Origin: Clonostachys chloroleuca
Taxonomy: Eukaryota > Ascomycota > Sordariomycetes > Hypocreales > Bionectriaceae
Direction of reading: 5' to 3'
NCBI GenBank assembly: GCA_037952775.1
Contig: JBANAY010000001.1
Location: 1,612,001-1,676,000, forward strand
DNA: 64,000 nucleotides
Part shown: positions 45,597-56,078 of the stretch, piece after piece
How positions within the stretch are numbered: position 1 is the stretch's first letter
How the letters are laid out: each line of letters begins with the position of its first letter
Notes under the pieces: model-generated
What the model saw: the letters and a program-made list of their open reading frames with translations, nothing else
The model's database searches: none
What the model was told of the DNA's origin: nothing
Translations under genes and position numbers: made by a program

Positions 45597-48500
45597 TAAA
45601 ATGATATTGAATCAGAAGACCCTAGGAGCTATAGAGGGAGGAAATTCAATCAATATCGTCACAGACATTGAGATCGAGGGACACCAGCTCACAGCATGGA
45701 TAGACTGTGGAGCATCATGCAATTATATCTCACCAGCGGTGATTAACCGACTCCGCTTACCATGGAGGACAAAGAAGAAGTCCTATGATATTATAACTCC
45801 GGATGGAACGTCATTTGAGTACAACAACGGAATCATCGACTCTGAGACCGATCACCTCATAACCGAAATCCAAGGGAAAAAATTCGACGTCACATACGAC
45901 TTAGTACCATTAAATTCCTATGACGTTATATTAGGATTACCATGGCTACGAGATGCGAACCCACTGATAGACTGGTTCACCGGCCGCATAGAGTGGAGGG
46001 ACACTCTTACGAACCTATATCAGGATCAACGGAAATCGAAATTTCGTCAGACGTTAGAAGGACACGACGATTCCTCAACGACTGAAAGCACCACTATAAA
46101 AAACCAAAACAACGACTCGCAACAACAAGTGGATGCAGTGGTTACAGCCTTGACGGCACCACAACCTGGTACACCAAAAAATCTATCCCGCCAAGAATTA
46201 CGACGAACAAAACGAATCTTGGGCCAGATACAAAAATTAGAACGACCCCCAGAAATAGATTTCATCGATTGGACACGCATGACGAATCAACAAAAACACG
46301 ACTACGACGTCAAGTTCAATCTATGGCACAAGCAAGCAAGAAAAGAACAACTACAAAAAGATGAAGAGGAACGCCTCAAAAGGGGAAGACTGGATCACAT
46401 CCCGAAGGAATACCGGAAATACGACAAGCTATTTAAGGAAACCCTAGAAACCGGATTACCACAGCACAGCCAATGGGATCACGAAATCTCCATCATCGAC
46501 GGAGGAGAACCAGCCTTCCACAAACTCTACAACCTCACGGAACCTCAGTTGCAAACGCTCCGCGAATACATTGACGATATGTTAGCAAAAGGCTACATAC
46601 GGTTGTCAACTTCATCCGCAGGATATCCTGTGATGTTTGTACCAAAAAAGAATGGTAAACTCCGTTTAGTTGTCGACTATCGCCAGCTAAATAAGATCAC
46701 GCGCAAAGACAGGACACCCTTACCGCTGATTACAGAACTCAGAGACCGGTTACAGGGCAAACAGTGGTTCACCGCACTAGATCTGAAGGGAGCTTACAAC
46801 TTGATACGAATAAAAGAAGGAGACGAATGGAAAACGGCATTTAGAACGAAGTTTGGCTTATACGAGTACCTTGTTATGCCCTTCGGACTAACAAATGCAC
46901 CTGCAACATTCCAACGAATGATCAATCAAGTACTCCGGGAGTATCTTGACATCTTCGTGGTTGTATATCTCGACGACATTTTAATATTCTCAGACGACCT
47001 AGATACACACAAGGAACATGTGCACAAGGTCCTGAAGAAACTAGAAGATGCAAATCTCCTAGTAGAACCTGAAAAAAGTCAGTTTCATGTTAAGGAAGTC
47101 AACTTCTTAGGACACACCATTCGACCCAACGAAATACGAATGGAAAAAAGTAAAATCGCCGCAGTTTCCGAATGGGAGGAACCAACAAACGTCAAAGAAG
47201 TACAAGCCTTCCTCGGATTTGCCAATTACTACCGACGATTTATCAAAGACTACGGAAAGATCGCCGCGCCACTGCACGATCTAACGAAGAAAGAAAAAGA
47301 ATTTCGATGGAATTCAAAACATCAAGACGCATTCGACGACATCAAGAATTGTATAACCCATGAACCTGTACTACGGATGTTCGACCCAAACAAAGAAGTA
47401 GAACTCGAAACCGACGCTTCAGATTTTGCGATCGGCGCACAAGTCAGCCAAAGGGACGACGAAGGGAGACTACACCCTGTAGCGTTCTACTCGAAGAAAC
47501 TACACGGTGCAGAACTCAACTACCCCATCTATGACAAGGAATTTATGGCTATCATGCGCGCATTCGAAGAATTCGAACACTACTGCCTGGGAACACAACA
47601 TAAGGTTAAGGTATACACGGACCATAAGAATATTCAGTATTTCGCCACAACTCAACAACTCAATGGACGACAAATACGCTACGCTGAATACTTATCCAAG
47701 TTCGACTACGAAATCATACATCGAAAAGGATCGGAAAACGGACGAGCCGATGCTCTCAGCCGGAAACCCGAGTATGAACAAATAATCCCGAAAACCAACG
47801 GACAACTGTTCTCGACAAACGACAAAGGACATTTAGTACAACAAACTTTAGGCGCCATGCTAAAAGAAACAGCACACGCTAAAATACAGATGGAAGCCAT
47901 GCCAGACATGAAAACACTGCAGCAAGACGCAAGAATGGCACTCATCAAAGAAATTCACGAGCACCCGCTCTCAGGACATCAAGGAGTCAAGAAAACATTC
48001 GACAGGATAAGACAACATCATGATTACCCTGGTCTACGAAAGGACGTACAAACTGTGGTTTCAGAATGTGACACTTGCGCACGAATTAAATCCGCAAGAC
48101 ACAAACCATACGGAGAACTTAAACCAGTCTCAGTACCAAAACGACCATGGCAATCAATATCCTTCGACCATATTGTCAAGCTACCATTATCAACAGAACC
48201 TATGACAGGAGTACAATACGACAGTATCTTAGTCGTTATCGACAGACTCACGAAGTATGGACATTTCATTCCATACAAAGAAGCAAGTTCCGCAGAAGAT
48301 CTTGCATATCAATTCCTACGACATGTGGTTAGTCACCACGGATTACCTGAAGAAATAATCTCAGACAGAGGAACGACTTTTGCCTCTAAATTTTGGCAAT
48401 CCCTTATGGCACAAATGGGTACCAAGCATAAGCTTTCGACAGCTTACCACCCCCAGAGCAATGGACAAACGGAACGTTTGAACCAAACATTGGAACAATA

Positions 48501-49299
48501 CTTACGAGCATACGTCAATTATGAACAAGACAATTGGGTACAACTGTTGCCTACGGCTCAGATCGCGTACAACAGTTCAGTACAAGAATCTACTCAGCTT
48601 ACGCCTATGTATGCAAACTACGGTTATGAACCGGAATTCCAGAACCGACAAACGCTCGATGGACCAGATGCACCCGCCGCCATACTCACAAAAGAAACAT
48701 TACACTCGTTACACGCAGAAATGAAAACAGAATTGGAGTTCATCCAAGAAAGAATGAAAAAATACTACGATAAAACAAGATTGAAGGGACCAATCTTGAA
48801 GGAGGGAGACAAAGTCTACCTACTCCGCAAAAACATCACGACAACACGACCAAGTGATAAATTGGACTACAAAAAACTTGGACCATTCAAAATCAAGGAC
48901 AAAAAATCAGACACCAACTACGAACTATCACTACCGGATACAATGCACATCCACCCAGTTTTTCATATCTCATTACTCGAAAAAGCACCAGAAAACGCTC
49001 CAGATCAAGACCATCCCATTGAGGTCTATGAAGAAGAATACGAGCCAGAAAAAATACTAAAGAAAGAAGTCAGAAATGGACAAACATTTTACTTCATCAA
49101 ATGGAAGGGGTATACCGACAATGACAATACCTGGGAACCTGCTAGGCACCTGAAGAACTGCCAGAAGCTTGTCCGACAGTATCACCAGGCCCAGAAACGC
49201 CCATCCCAACAAACCAAGAAGGGGAAAGCTCCACGCCCTCTTGAAGAAACACCGGATCAATCTCGATCTCCGAGAAAACGGGCTCGGAAGAAGGAGTAA
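45562..49299 (+). CDS. pol: Pol of the gypsy element: protease, RT, RNase H, integrase, chromodomain
   Basis: It is read in the -1 frame after gag, 1245 residues from the slip site; the first ATG in frame is 45601. The aspartic protease has D-C-G-A (IDCGAS, 45703) where D-S/T-G-A is usual. Reverse transcriptase has VPKKNGKLRLVVDYR, DLKGAYNLI, MPFGLTNAPATFQ and the catalytic YLDD (46966-46977). RNase H follows with TDASDFAIGAQ and RADALSR. Integrase has the H-H-C-C zinc site (SGHQGVKK to CDTCARIK), the DDE core (SFDHIVKLP, IISDRGTTF, YHPQSNGQTERLN) and a GPF module. The C-terminal chromodomain (FYFIKWKGYTDNDNTWEPA) may bind methylated histone H3 and direct integration to heterochromatin. All catalytic motifs are intact. 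Its basic tail overlaps the antisense ORF by 158 bp. Confidence 0.95.
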   Translation, partial: RHEPSVTGLQRGKMILNQKTLGAIEGGNSINIVTDIEIEGHQLTAWIDCGASCNYISPAVINRLRLPWRTKKKSYDIITPDGTSFEYNNGIIDSETDHLITEIQGKKFDVTYDLVPLNSYDVILGLPWLRDANPLIDWFTGRIEWRDTLTNLYQDQRKSKFRQTLEGHDDSSTTESTTIKNQNNDSQQQVDAVVTALTAPQPGTPKNLSRQELRRTKRILGQIQKLERPPEIDFIDWTRMTNQQKHDYDVKFNLWHKQARKEQLQKDEEERLKRGRLDHIPKEYRKYDKLFKETLETGLPQHSQWDHEISIIDGGEPAFHKLYNLTEPQLQTLREYIDDMLAKGYIRLSTSSAGYPVMFVPKKNGKLRLVVDYRQLNKITRKDRTPLPLITELRDRLQGKQWFTALDLKGAYNLIRIKEGDEWKTAFRTKFGLYEYLVMPFGLTNAPATFQRMINQVLREYLDIFVVVYLDDILIFSDDLDTHKEHVHKVLKKLEDANLLVEPEKSQFHVKEVNFLGHTIRPNEIRMEKSKIAAVSEWEEPTNVKEVQAFLGFANYYRRFIKDYGKIAAPLHDLTKKEKEFRWNSKHQDAFDDIKNCITHEPVLRMFDPNKEVELETDASDFAIGAQVSQRDDEGRLHPVAFYSKKLHGAELNYPIYDKEFMAIMRAFEEFEHYCLGTQHKVKVYTDHKNIQYFATTQQLNGRQIRYAEYLSKFDYEIIHRKGSENGRADALSRKPEYEQIIPKTNGQLFSTNDKGHLVQQTLGAMLKETAHAKIQMEAMPDMKTLQQDARMALIKEIHEHPLSGHQGVKKTFDRIRQHHDYPGLRKDVQTVVSECDTCARIKSARHKPYGELKPVSVPKRPWQSISFDHIVKLPLSTEPMTGVQYDSILVVIDRLTKYGHFIPYKEASSAEDLAYQFLRHVVSHHGLPEEIISDRGTTFASKFWQSLMAQMGTKHKLSTAYHPQSNGQTERLNQTLEQYLRAYVNYEQDNWVQLLPTAQIAYNSSVQESTQLTPMYANYGYEPEFQNRQTLDGPDAPAAILTKETLHSLHAEMKTELEFIQERMKKYYDKTRLKGPILKEGDKVYLLRKNITTTRPSDKLDYKKLGPFKIKDKKSDTNYELSLPDTMHIHPVFHISLLEKAPENAPDQDHPIEVYEEEYEPEKILKKEVRNGQTFYFIKWKGYTDNDNTWEPARHLKNCQKLVRQYHQAQKRPSQQTKKGKAPRPLEETPDQSRSPRKRARKKE

Positions 49300-49768
49300 T
49301 CACCGAAGAAGAAGCCGCCTTGCGGGCTGCCTCCTCTGCCTCCTCACGTTCCACCCGCTCCAATTCCTCGACACTGTCGATACCACGAGACACCGCTCGC
49401 ATCATCTTATCGAGCCACATTTTCTTTTGTTTACGCAAACGCCGCACTTTGGCACTTGCGCGCTCCAATTCTTCCTCTGCCGCGTCCAGCTCCTCTTCGG
49501 CCCGCTGATGATGAACCCCAATACGGCGAATCTGCTGCGCAGATAACCCCTGAATGTCACAGCGCGATTGACCGTGCGACACGCATTCCACACAACGAGA
49601 AGAATCCGAAGGAGACGCCTGACAAGAGCGCTTGCCACGGCCCTCGCAGTAGGAACACACTGGCATGACGGAAGGATTGTTCAGAATGGTAAAAAGAAGA
49701 GCGTTCCTACGAATTGTGGACGACTCAGTTCTTGACGCTTTCGATTTTGAAATACGACTAGACGACAT
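49142..49768 (-). CDS. Antisense ORF of the gypsy element: Cys-cluster plus coiled-coil protein
   Basis: An ATG at 49768 on the minus strand, 97 nt from the 3' LTR, opens 208 residues. After a Ser/Arg-rich N-terminus, six cysteines (38, 41, 49, 59, 62, 70) are spaced C-x2-C-x7-C-x9-C-x2-C-x7-C, one residue from the Zn(II)2Cys6 (Gal4-type) consensus. A strong charged coiled coil follows (about 82-145, with AEEELDAAEEELERASAKVR), then an acidic/Ser tail. Zn-cluster then coiled coil is the layout of dimeric fungal regulators. Only its last 158 bp overlap pol, yet the remaining 469 bp, not needed by pol, are also open. The 3' LTR could drive it. It may be a DNA- or RNA-binding regulator of the element. 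Function is inferred only. Confidence 0.65.
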   Translation of the reverse strand: MSSSRISKSKASRTESSTIRRNALLFTILNNPSVMPVCSYCEGRGKRSCQASPSDSSRCVECVSHGQSRCDIQGLSAQQIRRIGVHHQRAEEELDAAEEELERASAKVRRLRKQKKMWLDKMMRAVSRGIDSVEELERVEREEAEEAARKAASSSVITPSSEPVFSEIEIDPVFLQEGVELSPSWFVGMGVSGPGDTVGQASGSSSGA

Positions 49769-49851
49769 GGTGTTAGCATGAATGATGAAGGAAGGAAGTT
49801 GGGCAACGCACCAACTAGGCCGCTGAATATGGTCTTGGGGACAAAACCAAC

Positions 49852-49860
49852 GAGAGGGGG
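49852..49860 (+). other. Polypurine tract of the gypsy element
   Basis: GAGAGGGGG ends five bases before the 3' LTR. It is the only purine run in the expected position for second-strand priming. Confidence 0.6.
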
Positions 49861-49865
49861 CATCA

Positions 49866-50244
49866 TGTTACGAACAACCCCTGCGTCACCCAACCGGACC
49901 ACCCTTAGTCATCACGCGTGGTCACGTGCAGCCAAAACGATATGGTTGATATCCCACATATCAACCATAACGCCAGTCGATCATCAACGATATGGACCAT
50001 ATCGTACATATCACCCTAGTATATATACACATTCATTTCACTAGATAGAACACTCTTTCAGACAGTTATCAATAACATCGTCTACGCATCTATTGTTACT
50101 AGCTCCACAATACTCGCACATTGACAGTGACTAGCATTGCACAGCCTAAGACAACCTGATCGCGCCACTCAGAACAACGCTCTGATTGGTTTAACCCCGA
50201 CCTACCCTAGACCCCCGTCCAGTGTAAGTCATCCAACCGTCACA
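49866..50244 (+). repeat. 3' LTR of the gypsy element
   Basis: 379 bp, apparently identical to the 5' LTR by direct reading. It is followed by target duplication AGCAG (50245-50249). Confidence 0.95.
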
Positions 50245-50249
50245 AGCAG

Positions 50250-50324
50250 TTCTAACTAAGTAAACTGCTCTACTTCTGGCTTTCAGCTAGTAACTACTAG
50301 TTAGTAGTATTTAGTATACTAATA
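50250..50324 (+). repeat. 3' LTR of the old element, right part
   Basis: The last 75 bp of the 189-bp LTR, interrupted at 42781 by the gypsy insertion, followed by the outer TSD ATCCT (50325-50329). Confidence 0.8.
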
Positions 50325-52236
50325 ATCCTAATAAATAAATAAAAGAAATAATTAAACTTTTAATTAGCTTCTATATAATAACTTTATTTATTAAAATCTA
50401 ATACTTCTTTTTTAATAATAAAAATCTATTCTTTTAACTAAGTTCTAATATTATATATATAGTCTTATTAATTTAATAATAATACTATATTATTATACTT
50501 CTATTAAATAAATAATAATTATATAGAATATAGAAATAGTTTTTATATAATCTTATTAACTTAATAATAATTATATATCTTTATACTTCTAATAAACTAA
50601 TATTAGTTATATAGATTTTAATTAATTTATTATTAATTTATTTTAATTAAATTATTATTATTATTCTAATATTCTTAAGTTACTATTTATTTCTTAATTT
50701 ATTATTAAATATTTAATTTATTAATAATAGTATTATTATAATATTATTTTAGTTTATAATTAAACTAGTTAATAAAATAAGAAATCTCTCTAGAGATAAT
50801 TTTATATATCTCTATAAGAATATCTATTATATTTATTAGATATTTATAGAATAATTTATTCTCTTTATATATATCCTTTTATTTATTAACTAACTAATTA
50901 GTTATTTTTAAAAGAATAACTAACTTCTTATAGAATTAGTTAATTAAATTAATCTTAGAGTATTTATAAAGCTTTATTATAATTAATAATATATTAATAT
51001 ATTATTCTTATTTCTTATATTTAATTATAATTAGAATAGTAAGTTTCTTTATATCTTTATCTATATTAATCTACTATAGAAGGTAGGGTATATTATAATA
51101 CTATTTAAAGTTATAGTTTTATCTTAATATTAATTAATAGTATTTTTACTTTTTATTCTATTAATTTCTTAACTTCCTATTAGAGAGATTCCTAGTTAAT
51201 TATAATACTTATTATTTTTAAAAAAAGATCCTTATATTTTTATTAAATCTTAATATAGTTATACTTTATTATTATTTTAATTATTATAATATTCCTTAAT
51301 AAATAGAATATTTATTATTTATTATATTAAAAATTAAGTTTAATCTAAATAATTAATTTAATTTTATAAAAAGATATTTTACTTTATAAAATAATATAGT
51401 TAATTTTCTCTAATTTAATATTAAAATAGATTTTATTATTATTAAAATTAATAATATTACTAGATTAGATAATATTTATTCTTATTTTAATTAAAATAAT
51501 CTTATTATCTAGTAGGCTATCTATAGCTATATATAGAGCTATTAGTAGATATTTAATTAATTTAATATTCTTATATATCTTTATTATTATATCTATTTTT
51601 CCTCTAATATAATAATATATAACTAAGTAAATCTATTCTAAAGATCTTTTTATTAGAATAATTAAATCTTTTTTATATATTCTTATAACTATTTTAATAT
51701 TAAGTATAAGATTTTTTAAAAATTTTAATTCTTTCTACTTTTAATAATTAATTACTTTATAAACCTTCTAATTAATTAAATATTCTATAAGATTATTAAA
51801 TAATTATTTCTTTAGATTATTATTTATTATATTTATAAATTAGATTCTATATTATAGTAATAATACTAAGAGGAACTCCTATACTTTATATTAATCTTTC
51901 TCCCTAGTTAAATTAATTTATTATTATATTATATAGTAAGATATATAACTAAATAATTCTTTAAATTATTTAGTTAAAATTAATAGAGCTATTATTATTA
52001 TATTCTCTATTTCTATTTCTAGAAGATCTATAGCTATATATTTCTTTACTAGTAGAAATATCTTTCTAATAGATAGTTTTATCTAGTTTAATTAATACTT
52101 TATTTTATCTTATAATAATATACTTTCTAATTTTATATAATCTATTATTTTTAGAGATTAATATAATAAGGATATTTAGATTATAATAATAAAAAGAATA
52201 TAATAATATTCTAATATTCTAATAATATAATATATT

Positions 52237-53260
52237 TTTTTTATTAATTTTACTATAAATAAAAATATATTCTAAGATCAGATAATATATAATCTAATAT
52301 ATATTTTTTAAGAATATAATTAATAATCTATATCTAAACTTTTAATATTATAAAATAAAGTTAAAATATTATACTTTTAATCTAGATATAAATATTAATT
52401 TTATAAAAACTCTAATAATAGAAGATATTTATATAGCTAGATATATAAATAATCTAATTATAACTATAGCTCCTAAAGGGGAAAGCTTATTATCTAATAA
52501 TAATAATTATATTTTCTTTCTAATTTAAAACTTATTATAATTAATTAATTAATTATTAAATATTTAATAAATATTTAAATAGTTATAATATTTAATATAA
52601 ATATTCTAATTTCTTAAAATCTAATTAATACTTTTAATAAGATTCTTAAAATAATAATAATAATTATCTAAAGTAATCTAATATAACTATTTACTAAATA
52701 TATTTATAATATACTTTTCTAATTAGTTAAGAATCTATTTATAATAATAAAGCTACTCTTAGTATTATAGATCTAATAGTTATATCTACTTAATTTATTA
52801 TTTTATATAGTTTACTATTTATAATTATTATTATAGAAATTTATAGAGAATTAAAATAAGTTTAAGTAAATACTATATCTTAAAAATAATTACTTTTTTA
52901 TATAAATCTACTATAATCTAATATATAACTTATAGTTTTAGTATATTATATACTATATTAAGATAATTAGAATAAAGATAGTTTTTAAAAATTAATTATT
53001 TAAATTTTATATTTTTTTTTAATTATATTTAGATTAGAGTATTATTTATATTAGATTAGAGTATATTAAAATTAGTTTTAATTTAATTTAAAATTATATA
53101 TATTTAGGAATAAAAAAAGCTAATTATATAAGATTATTAGTTATTTTATTTCTATAAATATAGTATATATTTATAACTATAGAATATTTTTATTAGGAAT
53201 AATATAGATTTAATATTAATCTAATATCTATTTATATATAATTAGTTATACTATATAATA
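52237..53260 (+). repeat. Inverted repeat, left arm (about 1.0 kb)
   Basis: Its reverse complement matches 55024-56078 over essentially the full length; for example the segment around GATCAGATAATATATAATC at about 52277 pairs with one near 56022. The arms differ by point changes and small indels. Spacer about 1.76 kb. The boundaries are approximate. Confidence 0.7.
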
Positions 53261-55023
53261 ATAATATAATATATATTAGAAGAGAAAAAGAGTAATAGAT
53301 TTTAAGGTAAAAAAAAATATATTAGAAAGCTAGTCTATATATTAGTATATATAAGTTAAATTACTTTAAAGAAAAGATATTAAATATTTTATTTATTACT
53401 CTTTATAGAAAAATAAAATTATATTTATTATATATTTACTATTTTTCTAGATAATTTAATCTTAATATTTATTTTTAGAATTTTCTTAACTTATTCTAAT
53501 TTTATAATTACTATATCTTTTAATTATTCTATAACTAGATATTTATCTTCCTAATATTTAATAACTTTTAGTATTATTAGAATTAATTTATTTCTCTTTT
53601 TCTATTTATTATATTTATTACTATATTCCTTCTATTTTACTAGATATTTAATAAAAGAGGGTTTTCCTTTTAAATAAAATAGTTTTCTATTAATTATCTT
53701 CTTAATTTCCTATTAATCTTCCTCTTCTTTAATTTTAATTAAATTAAGTTCTTTAATTCTTTTTTCTATAGATTATCTTCTATTAGTACTAATAATAAAT
53801 AGATTACTAAGATAATTAGATATATCTTCTATAAAGATAGTAGATCTAATTTATAGATTAAAGAACTAATTTATTTTTTAATTTTAAATAATCTAGCTTT
53901 TTATTATATATACTTTCTAATTAGTTTATTAAGAATATTAAAATCTTTATATAATTTAAAATATATCTTTTAATTAATTTTAAAATTAATTAATTAGTAG
54001 TTTTTATTATATTAGTTTTTTATTTTAGCTATTATTATTAAAATAGTATATTAAGCTTTCTTAATATATAATTATCTTATTATATTAATTATATCTTAGT
54101 CTAATTATTTCTTTTTCAGAATATTTATTATACTATTTAGTTTAAATTCTAAAATAAGTTTATTAGGATTCTATTTAATTAATATACTTATTAAATTATT
54201 TAGATAGAATTATAATACTAGTATAATATTAAGCTATAGAATATCTAATATAAAGATATAAAATTATATAGTTATTTTAACTATCTGGTTTTTTTATTCT
54301 ATTACTCTCTATATCTAGAAATAGTAATTTATACTATTTAATAACTTTATTTTTAGAAGTTTAAATAATTCTTTTTAAAAATCTAATAGGAATTTTAAAT
54401 CTCTATTATTTATTATTACTTTTAGTAATTTCTAGTTATATATTAATAATATTCTAAGGAAAATTATTATTTAATATTTTACTCTATAAATTATATATTT
54501 TAGAATAAGAATTAATTTCTTTAACTATTTATATATTATAATTATTATTAAATTAAATATATTTATAATATTAGTTAAATACTAGAAAGATTTATTCTAT
54601 ACTTCTATTAATAAATCTATAATAAAATTAATTATTACTATATAGTAAGATTATATAGATATAAATATTAATTATATCTTTCTATATATCTTTTTATAGT
54701 TTATTTAATAGATTCTATATATTAGATAATAATAGATATAAAATCTAAGTTTTTCTAATTTTCTATAGAAAAATATACTATTAAATAGTTTATTTATTTT
54801 AGTAAATTCTATATAGAAATTTTAATTATATATCTAGTTAAGTAATAGTTATATTACTAATAATAGTATATAGAGATTATAATAACTATTATAATTATAT
54901 CTATAAATTAATCTATACTCTAGATAGAAAGAATATCTAAATTTCTAGATTTTTTTTATTAGATTAAGAACTATTATATTATCTCTTACTACTCTCTTAA
55001 TTAATATATTATAAATCTTTTTC

Positions 55024-56078
55024 TATTATATAGTATAACTAATTATATATAAATAGATATTAGATTAATATTAAATCTATATTATTCCTAATAAAAATAT
55101 TCTATAGTTATAAATATATACTATACTTATAGAGGTAAAATAACTAATAACCTTATATAACTAGCTTTTCTTATTCCTAAATATATATAATTTTAAATTA
55201 AATTAAAACTAATTCTAATATACTTTAGCTTAATATAAATAATATTCTAATCTAAATATAATTAAAAAAAATATAAAATTTAAATAATTAATTTTTAAAA
55301 ATTATCTTTATTCTAATTATCTTAATATAGTATATAATATATTAAAATTATAAGTTATATATTAGATTATAATAGATCTATATAAGAGAATAGCTATTCT
55401 TAAGATATAGTATTTACTTAAGCTTCTCTTAATTCTTTATAAATTCCTATAGTAATAGTTATAGATAATAGACTATATAAAATAATTAACTAAGTAGATA
55501 TAATTATTAGATCTATAATATTAAGAGTAGCTTTATTACTATAAGTAGATCTTTAATTAATTAAAAAAGTATATTATAAATATATTTAGTAAATAGCTAT
55601 ATTAGATTACCTTAGATAATTATTATTATTATTTTAAAGGTTTTATTAGAAGTATTAACTAGGTTTTAAAAGATTAGAATATTTATATTAAATATTATAA
55701 CTATTTAAGATATTTAGTAATTAATTAATTAAATAATTAATAATAAGATATAATTAATTAATTAATTATAATAAGTTTTAAATTAGAAAGGAAATATAGT
55801 TATTATTATTAGATAATAAGCTTTCTCCTTTAAAAGCTATAGCTATAGCTAGATTATTTATATATCTAGCTATATAAATACCTCCTATTACTAGAGTTTT
55901 TATAAAATTAATATCTATATTTAGACTAAAAATATAATATTTTAACTTTATTTTATAGTATTAAAGGTTTAGATATAAACTACTAATTATATTCTTAAAA
56001 AATATATATTAGATTATATATTATCTGATCTTAGAATATACTCTTATTTATAGTAAAACTAATAAAAAAAAAAAAAAA
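55024..56078 (-). repeat. Inverted repeat, right arm (about 1.05 kb)
   Basis: Reverse-complement partner of 52237-53260. It could be one of two head-to-head copies of a RIP-degraded element or the terminal inverted repeat of a DNA transposon; mutation hides which. Confidence 0.7.

Larger units (their letters stand above)
42782..50244 (+). mobile_element. Intact Ty3/gypsy chromovirus retrotransposon, 7463 bp
   Basis: Two 379-bp LTRs that look identical base for base enclose complete gag and pol. The target duplication AGCAG (42777-42781 and 50245-50249) is perfect. The element has normal composition with abundant CpA, TpG and CpG, so it has not been through RIP, although it lies in DNA that has. 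Order gag, protease, reverse transcriptase, RNase H, integrase, chromodomain places it in the chromoviruses (Ty3/gypsy, related to Tf1, sushi and MAGGY types). It also carries an antisense ORF at its 3' end. Both LTR identity and open frames argue that it is young and may still be active. Confidence 0.95.
34364..50324. mobile_element. RIP-degraded LTR retrotransposon with two later insertions
   Basis: The 5' LTR is 34364-34552 (189 bp). The 3' LTR is split by a younger element into 42668-42781 and 50250-50324, which also totals 189 bp. The outer target duplication ATCCT is perfect (34359-34363 and 50325-50329). This shows that everything between is one old element interrupted first by the 863-bp solo LTR and later by the gypsy element. 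Without them the element is about 7.6 kb. The internal region is too mutated for me to assign it to copia or gypsy, and the element's strand is not determined. Confidence 0.8.
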
